From Anaerolineales bacterium (GTDB lineage: Bacteria > Chloroflexota > Anaerolineae > Anaerolineales > DRMV01): DNA of 32,325 bases. The notes under the pieces were generated by a model. That model did not search any database. It was not told the DNA's origin and saw nothing but the letters and a program-made list of their open reading frames with translations. How positions within the stretch are numbered: position 1 is the stretch's first letter; the number at the start of each line of letters is the position of its first letter. The stretch is from positions 1 to 32,325 of the forward strand of contig JALSPJ010000186.1 of assembly GCA_026985995.1 (NCBI GenBank). The letters are read 5' to 3'. Both the position numbers and the translations under genes were made by a program. Shown here piece after piece: positions 8,264-16,638 of this stretch.

Positions 8264-9709
8264 ATGACCGCCAAGGTTTTGCCCACGCCGCGGTGGGACC
8301 GCCTGCGCCGGGTGGAAAACTTCGGCCATTCCATTCGCACGCCCGGCTTCGTCTTTCAACCCGCCACCGAGGAGCAGGTGCTGGAGGTGCTGCAACGGGC
8401 CCACAAGCAGGGCGCGCGGGTGGCCCTGCGGGGCAGCGGCCGCAGCTACGGCGACGCGGCCATGGCCAGCGGGCAGTGGGTGCTGGACTTGCGGCGCATG
8501 AACCGCATCGTGGCCTGGGACCCCAAGCAGGGGCGCCTTACGGTGGAACCCGGCGTGACCGTGGCCCAAATGTGGCCCTACACCCTGCCCGATGGCTGGT
8601 GGCCGGCCGTGGTGCCCGGCACCATGCGCCCCACCGCGGGCGGCTGCGCGGCCATGAATGTGCACGGCAAGAACAACTGGCACGCCGGCACCTGGGGCGA
8701 ACACATCACCCAGGTGCGGGTGCTCACCCCCACCGGCCAGGTGCACGACCTCACCCCCCAGGACGACGCGTTTTGGGCCGTGATGGGCGGCCTGGGCGTG
8801 CTGGGCGTCATCACCCGCATGACGCTGCAGCTCAAGCCCGTGGCCTCGGGCAACCTGGAAGTGCGGGCCTGGGCCACGCCCAACCTGGAGCGTACTTTGG
8901 CCGACCTGGACGCGGCCAAGGACGAGTATGAGTATGTGGTCGCCTGGGTCGACGGCACGGCCCGGGGCCGCGGCCTGGGGCGGGGGCAGCTGCACGCCGC
9001 GCGACACCTCCCGGCCCACGCGGAGCCTTTCCCCCACCGCACCTTAGACCCGGCCTACCAGGTGCTGCCCGATACCTTCTTCGGCGTGGTGCCCAAGGGC
9101 CTGCTGTGGCGCTTCATGCGGCCTTTCATGCACAATCCCGGCGTGTGGCTGGTCAACACGGCCAAATATTGGGCCGCGCGCACTTTGGGCCACGAGAAAA
9201 CTTATCGCCAATCCTTAGTGGCCTTCAATTTCTTGCTCGATTATGTGCCCCAGTGGGAACGGGCCTACGGCCCCGGCGGGCTGATGCAATATCAGATTTT
9301 CGTGCCCCACGAGCGCGCGCTGCAGGTGTTTGCCGACGCGCTGCGTTGGGTGCAAAAGTGGGGCGTGCCCACTTATCTGGCCGTGGTCAAACGCCACCGG
9401 CCCGACCGGTTTTGGCTCTCCCACGCGGTGGATGGCTTTTCGCTGGCCATGGACTTTCCGGTGCGGCCCCGGCGCTTGCCCGCGCTGCTGGAGGTGCTGG
9501 GCTATATCGACCGCATGGTGTTGGAAGCCGGCGGGCGTTTTTACTTCGCCAAAGACGCCACTTTGCGGCCCGAGACCGCCTGGGCCTTTTTGGGCCACGA
9601 GACGGTGCAGCGCTTTTTGGACCTCAAACGGGCCTGGGACCCCCACGATGTGCTGCAAACGGATTTGTATCGCCGCATTTTCGGCCCCTGGCCGGGCCGC
9701 AAACCGTGA
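8264..9709 (+). CDS. FAD-binding oxidoreductase, DprE1-like
   Basis: RGSGRSYGDAAMASGQWVLDLRRMNRI, AAMNVHGKNNWHAGTWGEHI, YEYVVAWVDG, GLMQYQIFVP, FSLAMDFP, EAGGRFYFAKDA; matches the DprE1 pattern as recalled (RGLGRSYGD, DIHGKNHHSAGSFGNHV). Confidence 0.85.
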   Translation: MTAKVLPTPRWDRLRRVENFGHSIRTPGFVFQPATEEQVLEVLQRAHKQGARVALRGSGRSYGDAAMASGQWVLDLRRMNRIVAWDPKQGRLTVEPGVTVAQMWPYTLPDGWWPAVVPGTMRPTAGGCAAMNVHGKNNWHAGTWGEHITQVRVLTPTGQVHDLTPQDDAFWAVMGGLGVLGVITRMTLQLKPVASGNLEVRAWATPNLERTLADLDAAKDEYEYVVAWVDGTARGRGLGRGQLHAARHLPAHAEPFPHRTLDPAYQVLPDTFFGVVPKGLLWRFMRPFMHNPGVWLVNTAKYWAARTLGHEKTYRQSLVAFNFLLDYVPQWERAYGPGGLMQYQIFVPHERALQVFADALRWVQKWGVPTYLAVVKRHRPDRFWLSHAVDGFSLAMDFPVRPRRLPALLEVLGYIDRMVLEAGGRFYFAKDATLRPETAWAFLGHETVQRFLDLKRAWDPHDVLQTDLYRRIFGPWPGRKP

Positions 9710-9724
9710 TGAGGTGCGGGTTTT

Positions 9725-11260
9725 ATGGAACCGACCGGTGGCACCCGGCTGCCTGAGGCCCCGCGGGCGTGGTGGGCCCGGCTGCAGGGGTGGCTCGACC
9801 GCCGTTGGGCGCGCGTGCGCCTGGCCCTGCGCCTGAGCCAGGAAGACCGGGCCCGGGTGCAGGTGTATTTGCGCGACAACGCCCGCCCCAAGGCCGGGTA
9901 TTATGTGCTGGTGGTGCTTTCGGCCATCATTGCCTCGCTGGGCCTGCTGCAAGACAGCGTGCCCACCATCATCGGCGCCATGCTGGTCGCCCCGCTGATG
10001 TCTTCGGTGCTGGGGGTGGGGTTCGCCGCGCTGGTGAACGACAAACGCCTGTTGCGCAACTCCGCGGTCACCCTCATTCAGGGCGCGATTTTGGCCTTAG
10101 GCGTGGCCGTGGTGGTCGGGCTGGTGTATGCCGCGGTGCCCTTCGCCTTGCAGGGCCGCGCCCTGCCGCAGGAGATTTTGCTGCGCGGGCGGCCCAACCC
10201 GCTGGACCTGGCCGTGGCCCTGGCCGGAGGCATGGCGGCCGCGTTTGCCCTGGCCGCGCCCGATTTGTCGCCCATCCTGCCCGGGGTGGCCATTGCCACC
10301 GCGCTCATGCCGCCGTTGTGCGCTTCGGGCCTGGCCGCGGTGCTCGACCGCTGGGATGTGGCCCTGGGCGCGCTGGTATTGTTCCTCACCAATGTCATCG
10401 CCATCAGTTTCGCGTCCATGGCCGTGTTTCTGTTCCTGGGCTTTGGCGCGCCGTGGCCAGGGTATGTGCCCCCCCATTGGTCCGACACCCCGCGCGCGCT
10501 GCGCATCAGCGGCATCCTGACCCTGGCCATGACGGTGCTGTTGGTGTACACCAGCTGGCAATACGCCCAATCCATTGCGGAAGAAAACCGCATCCGCCAG
10601 GTGGTGGCCGAAGAAGTGGCCGCCATGGGGCTGCAGTTGGAGCGGTTGACCTTCACCTCGGACCCGGACACGGGCGCGCTCAACCTGGAAGTGACGGTGC
10701 GCACCCGCCGCACTTTGCGCCACGCGCAGGGCACGGCTTTGCAAGAGCGCATCGCGGCCCGGCTGCAACGGCCCGTGGCCGTGGAGTTCGTGCAGATTCC
10801 CGTGGTGCTGCTGGACCCCCGGGTGCCGCCCACGCCCACCCCCACGCCCACGCCGGGGCCTTCGCCCACGCCCACCCCCACGCCCACCATCACCCCCACC
10901 CCCACGGCGACAGCCACGGCCACCCCCACGGCCACGGCGACCTTCACCCCCACGGCTACCCCCACCGCGACACCCACGCCCCAGCCCGTGCGCATCGGCA
11001 ACACCTACGGCCGGGGCGTGCGGCTGCGCCAAACCCCGGGCGGGCCGGTCATCGCCGCTTTGCCGCCGGGCGCGCAGGTGTGGTTCCTGCACGCCACCCA
11101 GGTGGCCGGACCCTATGTGTGGGTGCAGGTGCAGGATGCCGAAGGCCGGGTGGGCTGGCTGCCCTTGTTGTATGTCCAAACCCTGACCCCCAGCCCCACG
11201 CCCACGGCCAGCCCGACGCCCCGTTTCACGCCCACCCTGACCCCCAGCCCCACGCCGTGA
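9725..11260 (+). CDS. DUF389/TIGR00341-type membrane protein with C-terminal Pro/Thr linker and SH3b-like domain
   Basis: [39 protein letters not shown]...[25 protein letters not shown], then [25 protein letters not shown]..., then [31 protein letters not shown]...[19 protein letters not shown]. Confidence 0.88.
   Translation: MEPTGGTRLPEAPRAWWARLQGWLDRRWARVRLALRLSQEDRARVQVYLRDNARPKAGYYVLVVLSAIIASLGLLQDSVPTIIGAMLVAPLMSSVLGVGFAALVNDKRLLRNSAVTLIQGAILALGVAVVVGLVYAAVPFALQGRALPQEILLRGRPNPLDLAVALAGGMAAAFALAAPDLSPILPGVAIATALMPPLCASGLAAVLDRWDVALGALVLFLTNVIAISFASMAVFLFLGFGAPWPGYVPPHWSDTPRALRISGILTLAMTVLLVYTSWQYAQSIAEENRIRQVVAEEVAAMGLQLERLTFTSDPDTGALNLEVTVRTRRTLRHAQGTALQERIAARLQRPVAVEFVQIPVVLLDPRVPPTPTPTPTPGPSPTPTPTPTITPTPTATATATPTATATFTPTATPTATPTPQPVRIGNTYGRGVRLRQTPGGPVIAALPPGAQVWFLHATQVAGPYVWVQVQDAEGRVGWLPLLYVQTLTPSPTPTASPTPRFTPTLTPSPTP
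10823..10983 (+). repeat. CCCACG/CCCACC-type low-complexity tract encoding the PT-rich linker of the DUF389 protein
   Basis: Run of cccacgcccacccccacgcccacg... in frame as (P/T/A/S)n. Confidence 0.85.
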
Positions 11261-11269
11261 GAGGCCGCC

Positions 11270-12277
11270 ATGCCGACCCGGATGCTGCGCCTGTTTCGCT
11301 CTTCTCGCGGGGCGGCCTTTTTGCGCCTGGCCGTTTCGGGCCTGCTGCTGGCCTGGCTGTTGCGACAGGTGGCGTGGACCGCGCTTTGGGCCCAAATGCG
11401 GCATGTGGATGCCGCGTGGCTGGGCCTCGCGCTGCTCAGCACCGTCGCGGCGTTCGTGTTCACCACCTGGCGCTGGCGCGCGGTGCTACAGGCCCTGGGC
11501 CTGGACGCGCCGCCCACGCACCTGTTGGCCGTGGTGCTCATCACTTTCTTTTGGAACCATTTCCTGCCGACGACCGTGGGCGGCGATGGCTATCGTTTCT
11601 TGTGGCTGCGGGGGCGTTTTCCGGGGCGGGATAAAGCCGCGGCCGCGGGGATTTTTCTCGACCGCCTGGTGGGCTATTGGGCCCTGATGTTGGTGCATGT
11701 CGCGTTGCTGGGAGGCCTGGCCCTGACCGGACAGCCCCTGCCGCCCCCCATGCTGCTGGCCGTGGATGCCGCGGTGCTGGCCGCGGCCCTGGCCGTGCCG
11801 GTGGTGTGGTTCGGGCCCTGGCCCTGGGCGCGCTGGGCCGTGCGCTTCCCCCTGCCGCAGGGCTGGCGGCAAAAGGTCGCCCAAGGGCTGGCGGGGTTGA
11901 CCGCGCGGCCGCGGGTTTTGACCGGGCGGACCCTGGCTTACGCGGTGTTGTTCGTCCTCGCGCAAAGCGGGCTGCAGTTCGCTTATCTGCGGGCTTTGGG
12001 TGCGCGGCCGCCCCTGCCGGCCGTGCTCTACGCGGCCACTTTGGGCGCGCTGTTGGGCGTTTTGCCCGTCAGTCTCAACGGGCTGGGGGTGTTCGAAGGG
12101 GTCATGGTGGGGGTGCTGGAGCCGTTGGGATGGCCCCGGGAACAAATCCTGGCCGCCGCGTTTCTGGCTCGGGGGGTCAATTTGCTGCTGGCGTTGTTGG
12201 GCGGCCTGTTGTATGCCCTGGCGCCGCCGGGCCGTCAGATGCCCGCGCCGAACCCTCACGGCAAGGGCGCGGCGTAG
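11270..12277 (+). CDS. UPF0104 / lysylphosphatidylglycerol synthase-TM-type flippase family protein
   Basis: Multi-TM; WNHFLPTTVGGDGYRFLWLR, AAGIFLDRLVGYWAL, LPVSLNGLGVFEGVMV. Confidence 0.85.
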   Translation: MPTRMLRLFRSSRGAAFLRLAVSGLLLAWLLRQVAWTALWAQMRHVDAAWLGLALLSTVAAFVFTTWRWRAVLQALGLDAPPTHLLAVVLITFFWNHFLPTTVGGDGYRFLWLRGRFPGRDKAAAAGIFLDRLVGYWALMLVHVALLGGLALTGQPLPPPMLLAVDAAVLAAALAVPVVWFGPWPWARWAVRFPLPQGWRQKVAQGLAGLTARPRVLTGRTLAYAVLFVLAQSGLQFAYLRALGARPPLPAVLYAATLGALLGVLPVSLNGLGVFEGVMVGVLEPLGWPREQILAAAFLARGVNLLLALLGGLLYALAPPGRQMPAPNPHGKGAA

Positions 12278-14400
12278 ACCTGGTTGCGGGTGAGCAGGTA
12301 GAGATAATACGCGCCGTCGGGCCCCAAGGCGATGGTGAAGCCGGTGACCTCGGGCAAGGGTTCCCGGGGGCGATATTGGCCGGCGAAACGTAGGGACAGG
12401 GAGAAACGATACACGGCTTGCTGCGCGGGGTCCAGCAGGTAAAGGGCCGGTTCGGGGCGGCCGACCACGGCCATTTGGGTGAAGCGGGCCTGGGTGAACA
12501 CCGGGCTCCCGGCGGACGCCTCGGGGCCCAGCCGGTAAGTCAGGGCCTCGCAGGGCTGCTCCTCCTCTTCCAGCGCGTAACGGCAGCGCACCACCTGGGT
12601 ATCGACAAAAAGGAAGTAAGCCGCGTCGCCGAAGAGGCCGAAGTCGAGCACATTTTGGAAATCGGGCGCGGCGGTCCCCTGGGTGAGCAGGGCTTCGGGC
12701 GAGGCCGAGGCCAGCCGCGCCAGGTTCAACCGGTAGAAGGCATTGGCCTCGGCGTCGAGCAAATAGAGGTGGTTTTCCCACACATGGGCGCGGCGCACCT
12801 GGCCCCAGCCGTCGGGGGGTTGGGGCAGGGGGCGAGCCTGGGCCCCTCGTTCGGGGTCGCAGGTGAGCAGCAGGCCGTTGGCATCGATGACCAACACCCG
12901 CTCCTCGTAGCGAGCCGGGGGGAGCACCGCCACATCGACCAGCGCGTTGAGGTCCAAAACGCCGTAGCGCTGCCCCCGGCAGCGGAATTTGGGGTCGTTG
13001 GTGTAACGAGGCTCGGGTCCGCCGGGCCATTGAAAACGCCAGACCCGGTTTTGCGCGGTGTCTAAGGTATACAGTTCCCCCACGCCCACGGCCAGGCGGC
13101 TGAAGTGCACCTGGTCGCCCATGCGGCTGACGATGAGCGGGGTGAAATCCAGCCGGGTGGTGCGGTCCAGGGCGTCCAGGCCGCGCTGGATGGCCGCGCG
13201 CAAAGTACGCACCCGCTCGTCCACGCCGTAGCGGGCGGCCTCGTCCACCGCGGCCAGGGCCTGGGCCCAGGCTTCCCGTTGGGCCAGGGGGTCGTGCGCA
13301 GCCTGGGCCTGGGCGTGATATTGCTGGGCGATGGCCAACCAGCGTTCCTGGCGCACCTGGCGGCCCCGTTGCACATACACGGCTAAGGAAGCGGCCACGA
13401 TGGCCAGGGGCACCACCAGGGCCAGGAACCAGCCCACCCCCGGCGGGATGCGCGGGGTGAAGCGGGCCAGGGCCTGGAGCCCCCGGGCCAGGGGGCGCGT
13501 CCAGGGTTGGGGCTTCCGGGGCCGACGCGGTTGGCCGCGCGGGGTTCGCCGCGGCGCTTTGGGCCCGGGGCGGTCGGGTTCCTCATGCGGCGGCTTGGGG
13601 GGCGAGGGCGGGGGCGCGGTCGGGGCCGGGCTTGCGGCCGGTTCCGCCTGGGCCGGCGTAGGCGGGGGCACGGCCTGCGCGGCTTGCGAAGCGTCGGGGG
13701 CCGGGGCCCCGCGCCACGGGCGATGCACGACCGCGCGTTGCACCTGCCCCGAGCCCGGCTGCGCGTCGAGCCATACGCCCCGCAACGGCTGCGAACTGCG
13801 CGCCAGCAGGGCTTCCAGCGCGGGGCTCGGGTCGGGCCCCAAAAGCGCTTCCCATTCCACGGCCTCGGGCAGCGGCTCCGCGGCCAGCAGCCAGGGCCCC
13901 GTTTCCGCGGGCAGAATGTGATAATCGACCCAGGGGACCGCGCCCAGGCCGATGGGTGCGCTCCAGCCTTCGGGGTCGGGGGGAAAGACCTGATGCTGCG
14001 GGGCCAGGGCGTGCACCTGCCAGGGGCCCACCACGGCCAGGTAGACCTGGGACCCGCGCCACACCCAGACCGCGGCCCGGGCCAACACCTGTTTGCCCCG
14101 CCCGCGCAGGCGTTGGTTGGCGCGCTGCAATTCCCCATGCAAGTGGTGGACGAGGGCCTTGAGGGCCGCAGTCACCGGGCCGCCGGTTTGGAAGTAGGCC
14201 TGGGTGGCGCGCTCCAGCAGGCGCTCCTGGGCGCGCAAATCGGGCCGGGCCGAGCCAAAGAAGTCGGCCACCACCAGCAAGGCCTCGCGGCGGCGTTGCC
14301 TGTGGGCCGAGCGAGGCGCGCTGCCCACCCACTGGGCCGGCCAGGCCGCGGGCGCTTCCGCAGTGTAATGCTGAAAGACGACCAGATGGAAATCGCGCAT
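12256..14400 (-). CDS. Membrane protein: degenerate PP2C-like N-terminus, Pro-rich linker, one TM helix, C-terminal propeller-like region
   Basis: MRDFHLVVFQHYT...EALLVVADFFGS...VYLAVVGPWQVHAL (PP2C-like spacing, metal-site residues altered); TM WFLALVVPLAIVAASLAVYV; repeated VYLLDPAQ/LYTLDTAQNRVWRF segments. ATG at 14400 or 14412. Confidence 0.55.
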   Translation of the reverse strand: MRDFHLVVFQHYTAEAPAAWPAQWVGSAPRSAHRQRRREALLVVADFFGSARPDLRAQERLLERATQAYFQTGGPVTAALKALVHHLHGELQRANQRLRGRGKQVLARAAVWVWRGSQVYLAVVGPWQVHALAPQHQVFPPDPEGWSAPIGLGAVPWVDYHILPAETGPWLLAAEPLPEAVEWEALLGPDPSPALEALLARSSQPLRGVWLDAQPGSGQVQRAVVHRPWRGAPAPDASQAAQAVPPPTPAQAEPAASPAPTAPPPSPPKPPHEEPDRPGPKAPRRTPRGQPRRPRKPQPWTRPLARGLQALARFTPRIPPGVGWFLALVVPLAIVAASLAVYVQRGRQVRQERWLAIAQQYHAQAQAAHDPLAQREAWAQALAAVDEAARYGVDERVRTLRAAIQRGLDALDRTTRLDFTPLIVSRMGDQVHFSRLAVGVGELYTLDTAQNRVWRFQWPGGPEPRYTNDPKFRCRGQRYGVLDLNALVDVAVLPPARYEERVLVIDANGLLLTCDPERGAQARPLPQPPDGWGQVRRAHVWENHLYLLDAEANAFYRLNLARLASASPEALLTQGTAAPDFQNVLDFGLFGDAAYFLFVDTQVVRCRYALEEEEQPCEALTYRLGPEASAGSPVFTQARFTQMAVVGRPEPALYLLDPAQQAVYRFSLSLRFAGQYRPREPLPEVTGFTIALGPDGAYYLYLLTRNQVYAAPLP

Positions 14401-14472
14401 CACAACCCTCACCCCCGCGCCGCGCGGGGGTCGGCGAAAGTATACCCTATTTCCCGGGCGGCCCTGGCGCGC

Positions 14473-16035
14473 TCATTCCCACTCGATGGTGCCCGGGGGC
14501 TTGGAGGTGATGTCGTAGACCACCCGGTTGACCCTGGGCACTTCGTTGACGATGCGGTTGGCGGCCCGGGCCAACAGGTCGTAGGGCAGGCGGGCCCAGT
14601 CCGCGGTCATGAAGTCTTCGGTGACCACCGCGCGCAGGGCCACCACCTCGTGGTAAGTGCGCTGGTCGCCCATGACGCCCACGGCCTTGACGGGCAGCAG
14701 CACCGCGAAAGCCTGGGCCACCCGGGGCTGGGGGCCCTCGGCCCGCGGCTTGCCCAAATAGCCCGCGGCCCGCAATTCCTGGCGAAAGATGGCATCGGCC
14801 TGCCGCAGGGTTTCCAGCCGTTGGGGGGTGATTTCGCCTAAGCACCGCACGGCCAGCCCCGGCCCGGGGAAGGGCTGCTTCCAGACCAGCTCCTCGGGCA
14901 GGCCTAAGGCTTCGCCCAGGCGGCGCACTTCGTCTTTGAACAGATAGCGCAGGGGTTCCACCAGCTCGAAGCGCATATCGTCGGGCAGGCCGCCCACATT
15001 GTGGTGGGTTTTGATTTTGGCCGCGTGGGGGCGCTCCGCGGCCCGGGATTCGATGACATCGGGGTAAATGGTGCCCTGGACCAGAAAGCGCGGTTGGCCC
15101 AGCGCGCGGGCGGCTTCCTCGAACACCCGAATGAAGGTTTCGCCCACGATGCGGCGCTTGGCTTCGGGGTCCGTCACCCCCCGCAGGCGTTCCAAAAAGC
15201 GCGCCTGGGCATCCACCACGGTGAGGGGCACGCCCAGGGCGTCCTGCAAGGCCTGCACCACCTGCTCCCGCTCGCCCAAGCGCAACAGGCCCGTGTCGAC
15301 GAACACCGCGCGCAGCTGGTCGCCCACGGCCCGGTGCACCAGCGCGGTGGCCACCGCGGAATCCACCCCGCCGCTGACCGCGGCCAGCACGGGCTCGGCC
15401 CCCACCTGGGCCCGCACCCGGGCCACGATGTCGTCGACCATGTGCTCGGGGGTCCAGGTGGGCCGCGCGCCGGCAATGTGGACCGCGAAGCGGCGCAGCA
15501 GCTCGCCGCCGATGGGCGTGTGCTGCACCTCGGGGTGGAACTGCACGCCGTAGTAATGCCGCTGCAGGTCGCCCATGGCCGCGATGGGGCTGTTGGCCGT
15601 GCGGCCCAGCACCTCAAAGCCCGGCGGCAGCGCCTCGATGCGGTCGCCGTGGGACATCCACACCTGGTGGCGGCCCGGCGGCAGCAGGGGGTTGGCGCGC
15701 ACCACCTCCAGCCAGGCCAGGCCATACTCCCGGGCCGCGGCCGGGGCCACCTGCCCGCCCAAGGCGTGGGCCAGGGCCTGCATGCCGTAGCAAATGCCCA
15801 GCACGGGGCGGCCGCTTTGCAGCACATAGGCCGGAATTTGCGGCGCACCCGGGGCGTAGACCGAGGCCGGGCCGCCCGAGAGAATGAAGCCCTTGGGCGC
15901 CAGGGCCATCACCTCGGCTTCGGGCGCGTCCCAGGGCAGCAGCTCGCTATACACCCCTTGCTCCCGCACCCGCCGGGCAATGAGCTGCGCGTATTGGCCG
16001 CCAAAGTCCAGCACCACGATGGTGTCGTGTTTCAT
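14473..16035 (-). CDS. guaA: GMP synthase (glutamine-hydrolysing)
   Basis: [56 protein letters not shown]-terminal [26 protein letters not shown]. Confidence 0.97.
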   Translation of the reverse strand: MKHDTIVVLDFGGQYAQLIARRVREQGVYSELLPWDAPEAEVMALAPKGFILSGGPASVYAPGAPQIPAYVLQSGRPVLGICYGMQALAHALGGQVAPAAAREYGLAWLEVVRANPLLPPGRHQVWMSHGDRIEALPPGFEVLGRTANSPIAAMGDLQRHYYGVQFHPEVQHTPIGGELLRRFAVHIAGARPTWTPEHMVDDIVARVRAQVGAEPVLAAVSGGVDSAVATALVHRAVGDQLRAVFVDTGLLRLGEREQVVQALQDALGVPLTVVDAQARFLERLRGVTDPEAKRRIVGETFIRVFEEAARALGQPRFLVQGTIYPDVIESRAAERPHAAKIKTHHNVGGLPDDMRFELVEPLRYLFKDEVRRLGEALGLPEELVWKQPFPGPGLAVRCLGEITPQRLETLRQADAIFRQELRAAGYLGKPRAEGPQPRVAQAFAVLLPVKAVGVMGDQRTYHEVVALRAVVTEDFMTADWARLPYDLLARAANRIVNEVPRVNRVVYDITSKPPGTIEWE

Positions 16036-16062
16036 GGGGAACCCCTCCGGGAGCGGGCCGGC

Positions 16063-16638
16063 TCAGTCCGCGAACACAATGCGGTCGCCCTCAAAGCGGG
16101 CGATGCGGGCCAGGCTTTCGATGGGCACGCCCAGTTCCGCGGTCAGCCGGGCCCGGCCCTGCTCGAAAGTCTTTTCGATGAGCGCGCCCACGCCCACCAC
16201 CGTCGCGCCCGCGGTTTGGGCCAAACGGGCCAGGCCCAAAATGGTCGCGCCGCTGGCCAGAAAATCGTCGATGATGAGCACCCGGTCGCCGGCGCCGATG
16301 TATTCGGGCGAAATCATCAGCTCCACGATGCGCCCTTTGGTGGGCGAAGGCGTGTAGGTGAGGAACACTTCCTCGGGCATGGTGATGGGCTTGTGCTTGC
16401 GGGCGAAGACCAGAGGCACGCCCAGGTGATACGCGGTGGCCAGCGCGGGCGCGATGCCCGAGATTTCCGCGGTGAGCACCTTGGTGGCCCCCACTTGGGC
16501 AAAGCGGCGGGCGAATTCCGCACCGCAGGCCATCATCAGCTGCGGGTCCACCTGGTGGTTGAGAAAGCTATCGACTTTGAGAATGCCGTTGCCCAAGTGT
16601 TTACCTTCGGCCAAAATGCGCTGTTTGAGGGCGTCCAT
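16063..16638 (-). CDS. xpt: Xanthine phosphoribosyltransferase
   Basis: MDALKQRILAEGKHLGNGILKVDSFLNHQVDPQLM...FARKHKPITM...VLIIDDFLASGATILGL...GALIEKTFEQGR; Xpt-type PRPP-binding motif. Confidence 0.93.
   Translation of the reverse strand: MDALKQRILAEGKHLGNGILKVDSFLNHQVDPQLMMACGAEFARRFAQVGATKVLTAEISGIAPALATAYHLGVPLVFARKHKPITMPEEVFLTYTPSPTKGRIVELMISPEYIGAGDRVLIIDDFLASGATILGLARLAQTAGATVVGVGALIEKTFEQGRARLTAELGVPIESLARIARFEGDRIVFAD

Noticed and set aside
10078-11004. Minus-strand ORF with [14 protein letters not shown] repeats
   Set aside because: Antisense of the PT-linker CCCACG tract of the DUF389 gene.
14411-14430. GC hairpin CCCCCGC-GCCGC-GCGGGGG between guaA and the pseudo-PP2C gene as terminator
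   Set aside because: No T-tract and sits between a plausible -10 and a start codon; function ambiguous in this GC background.
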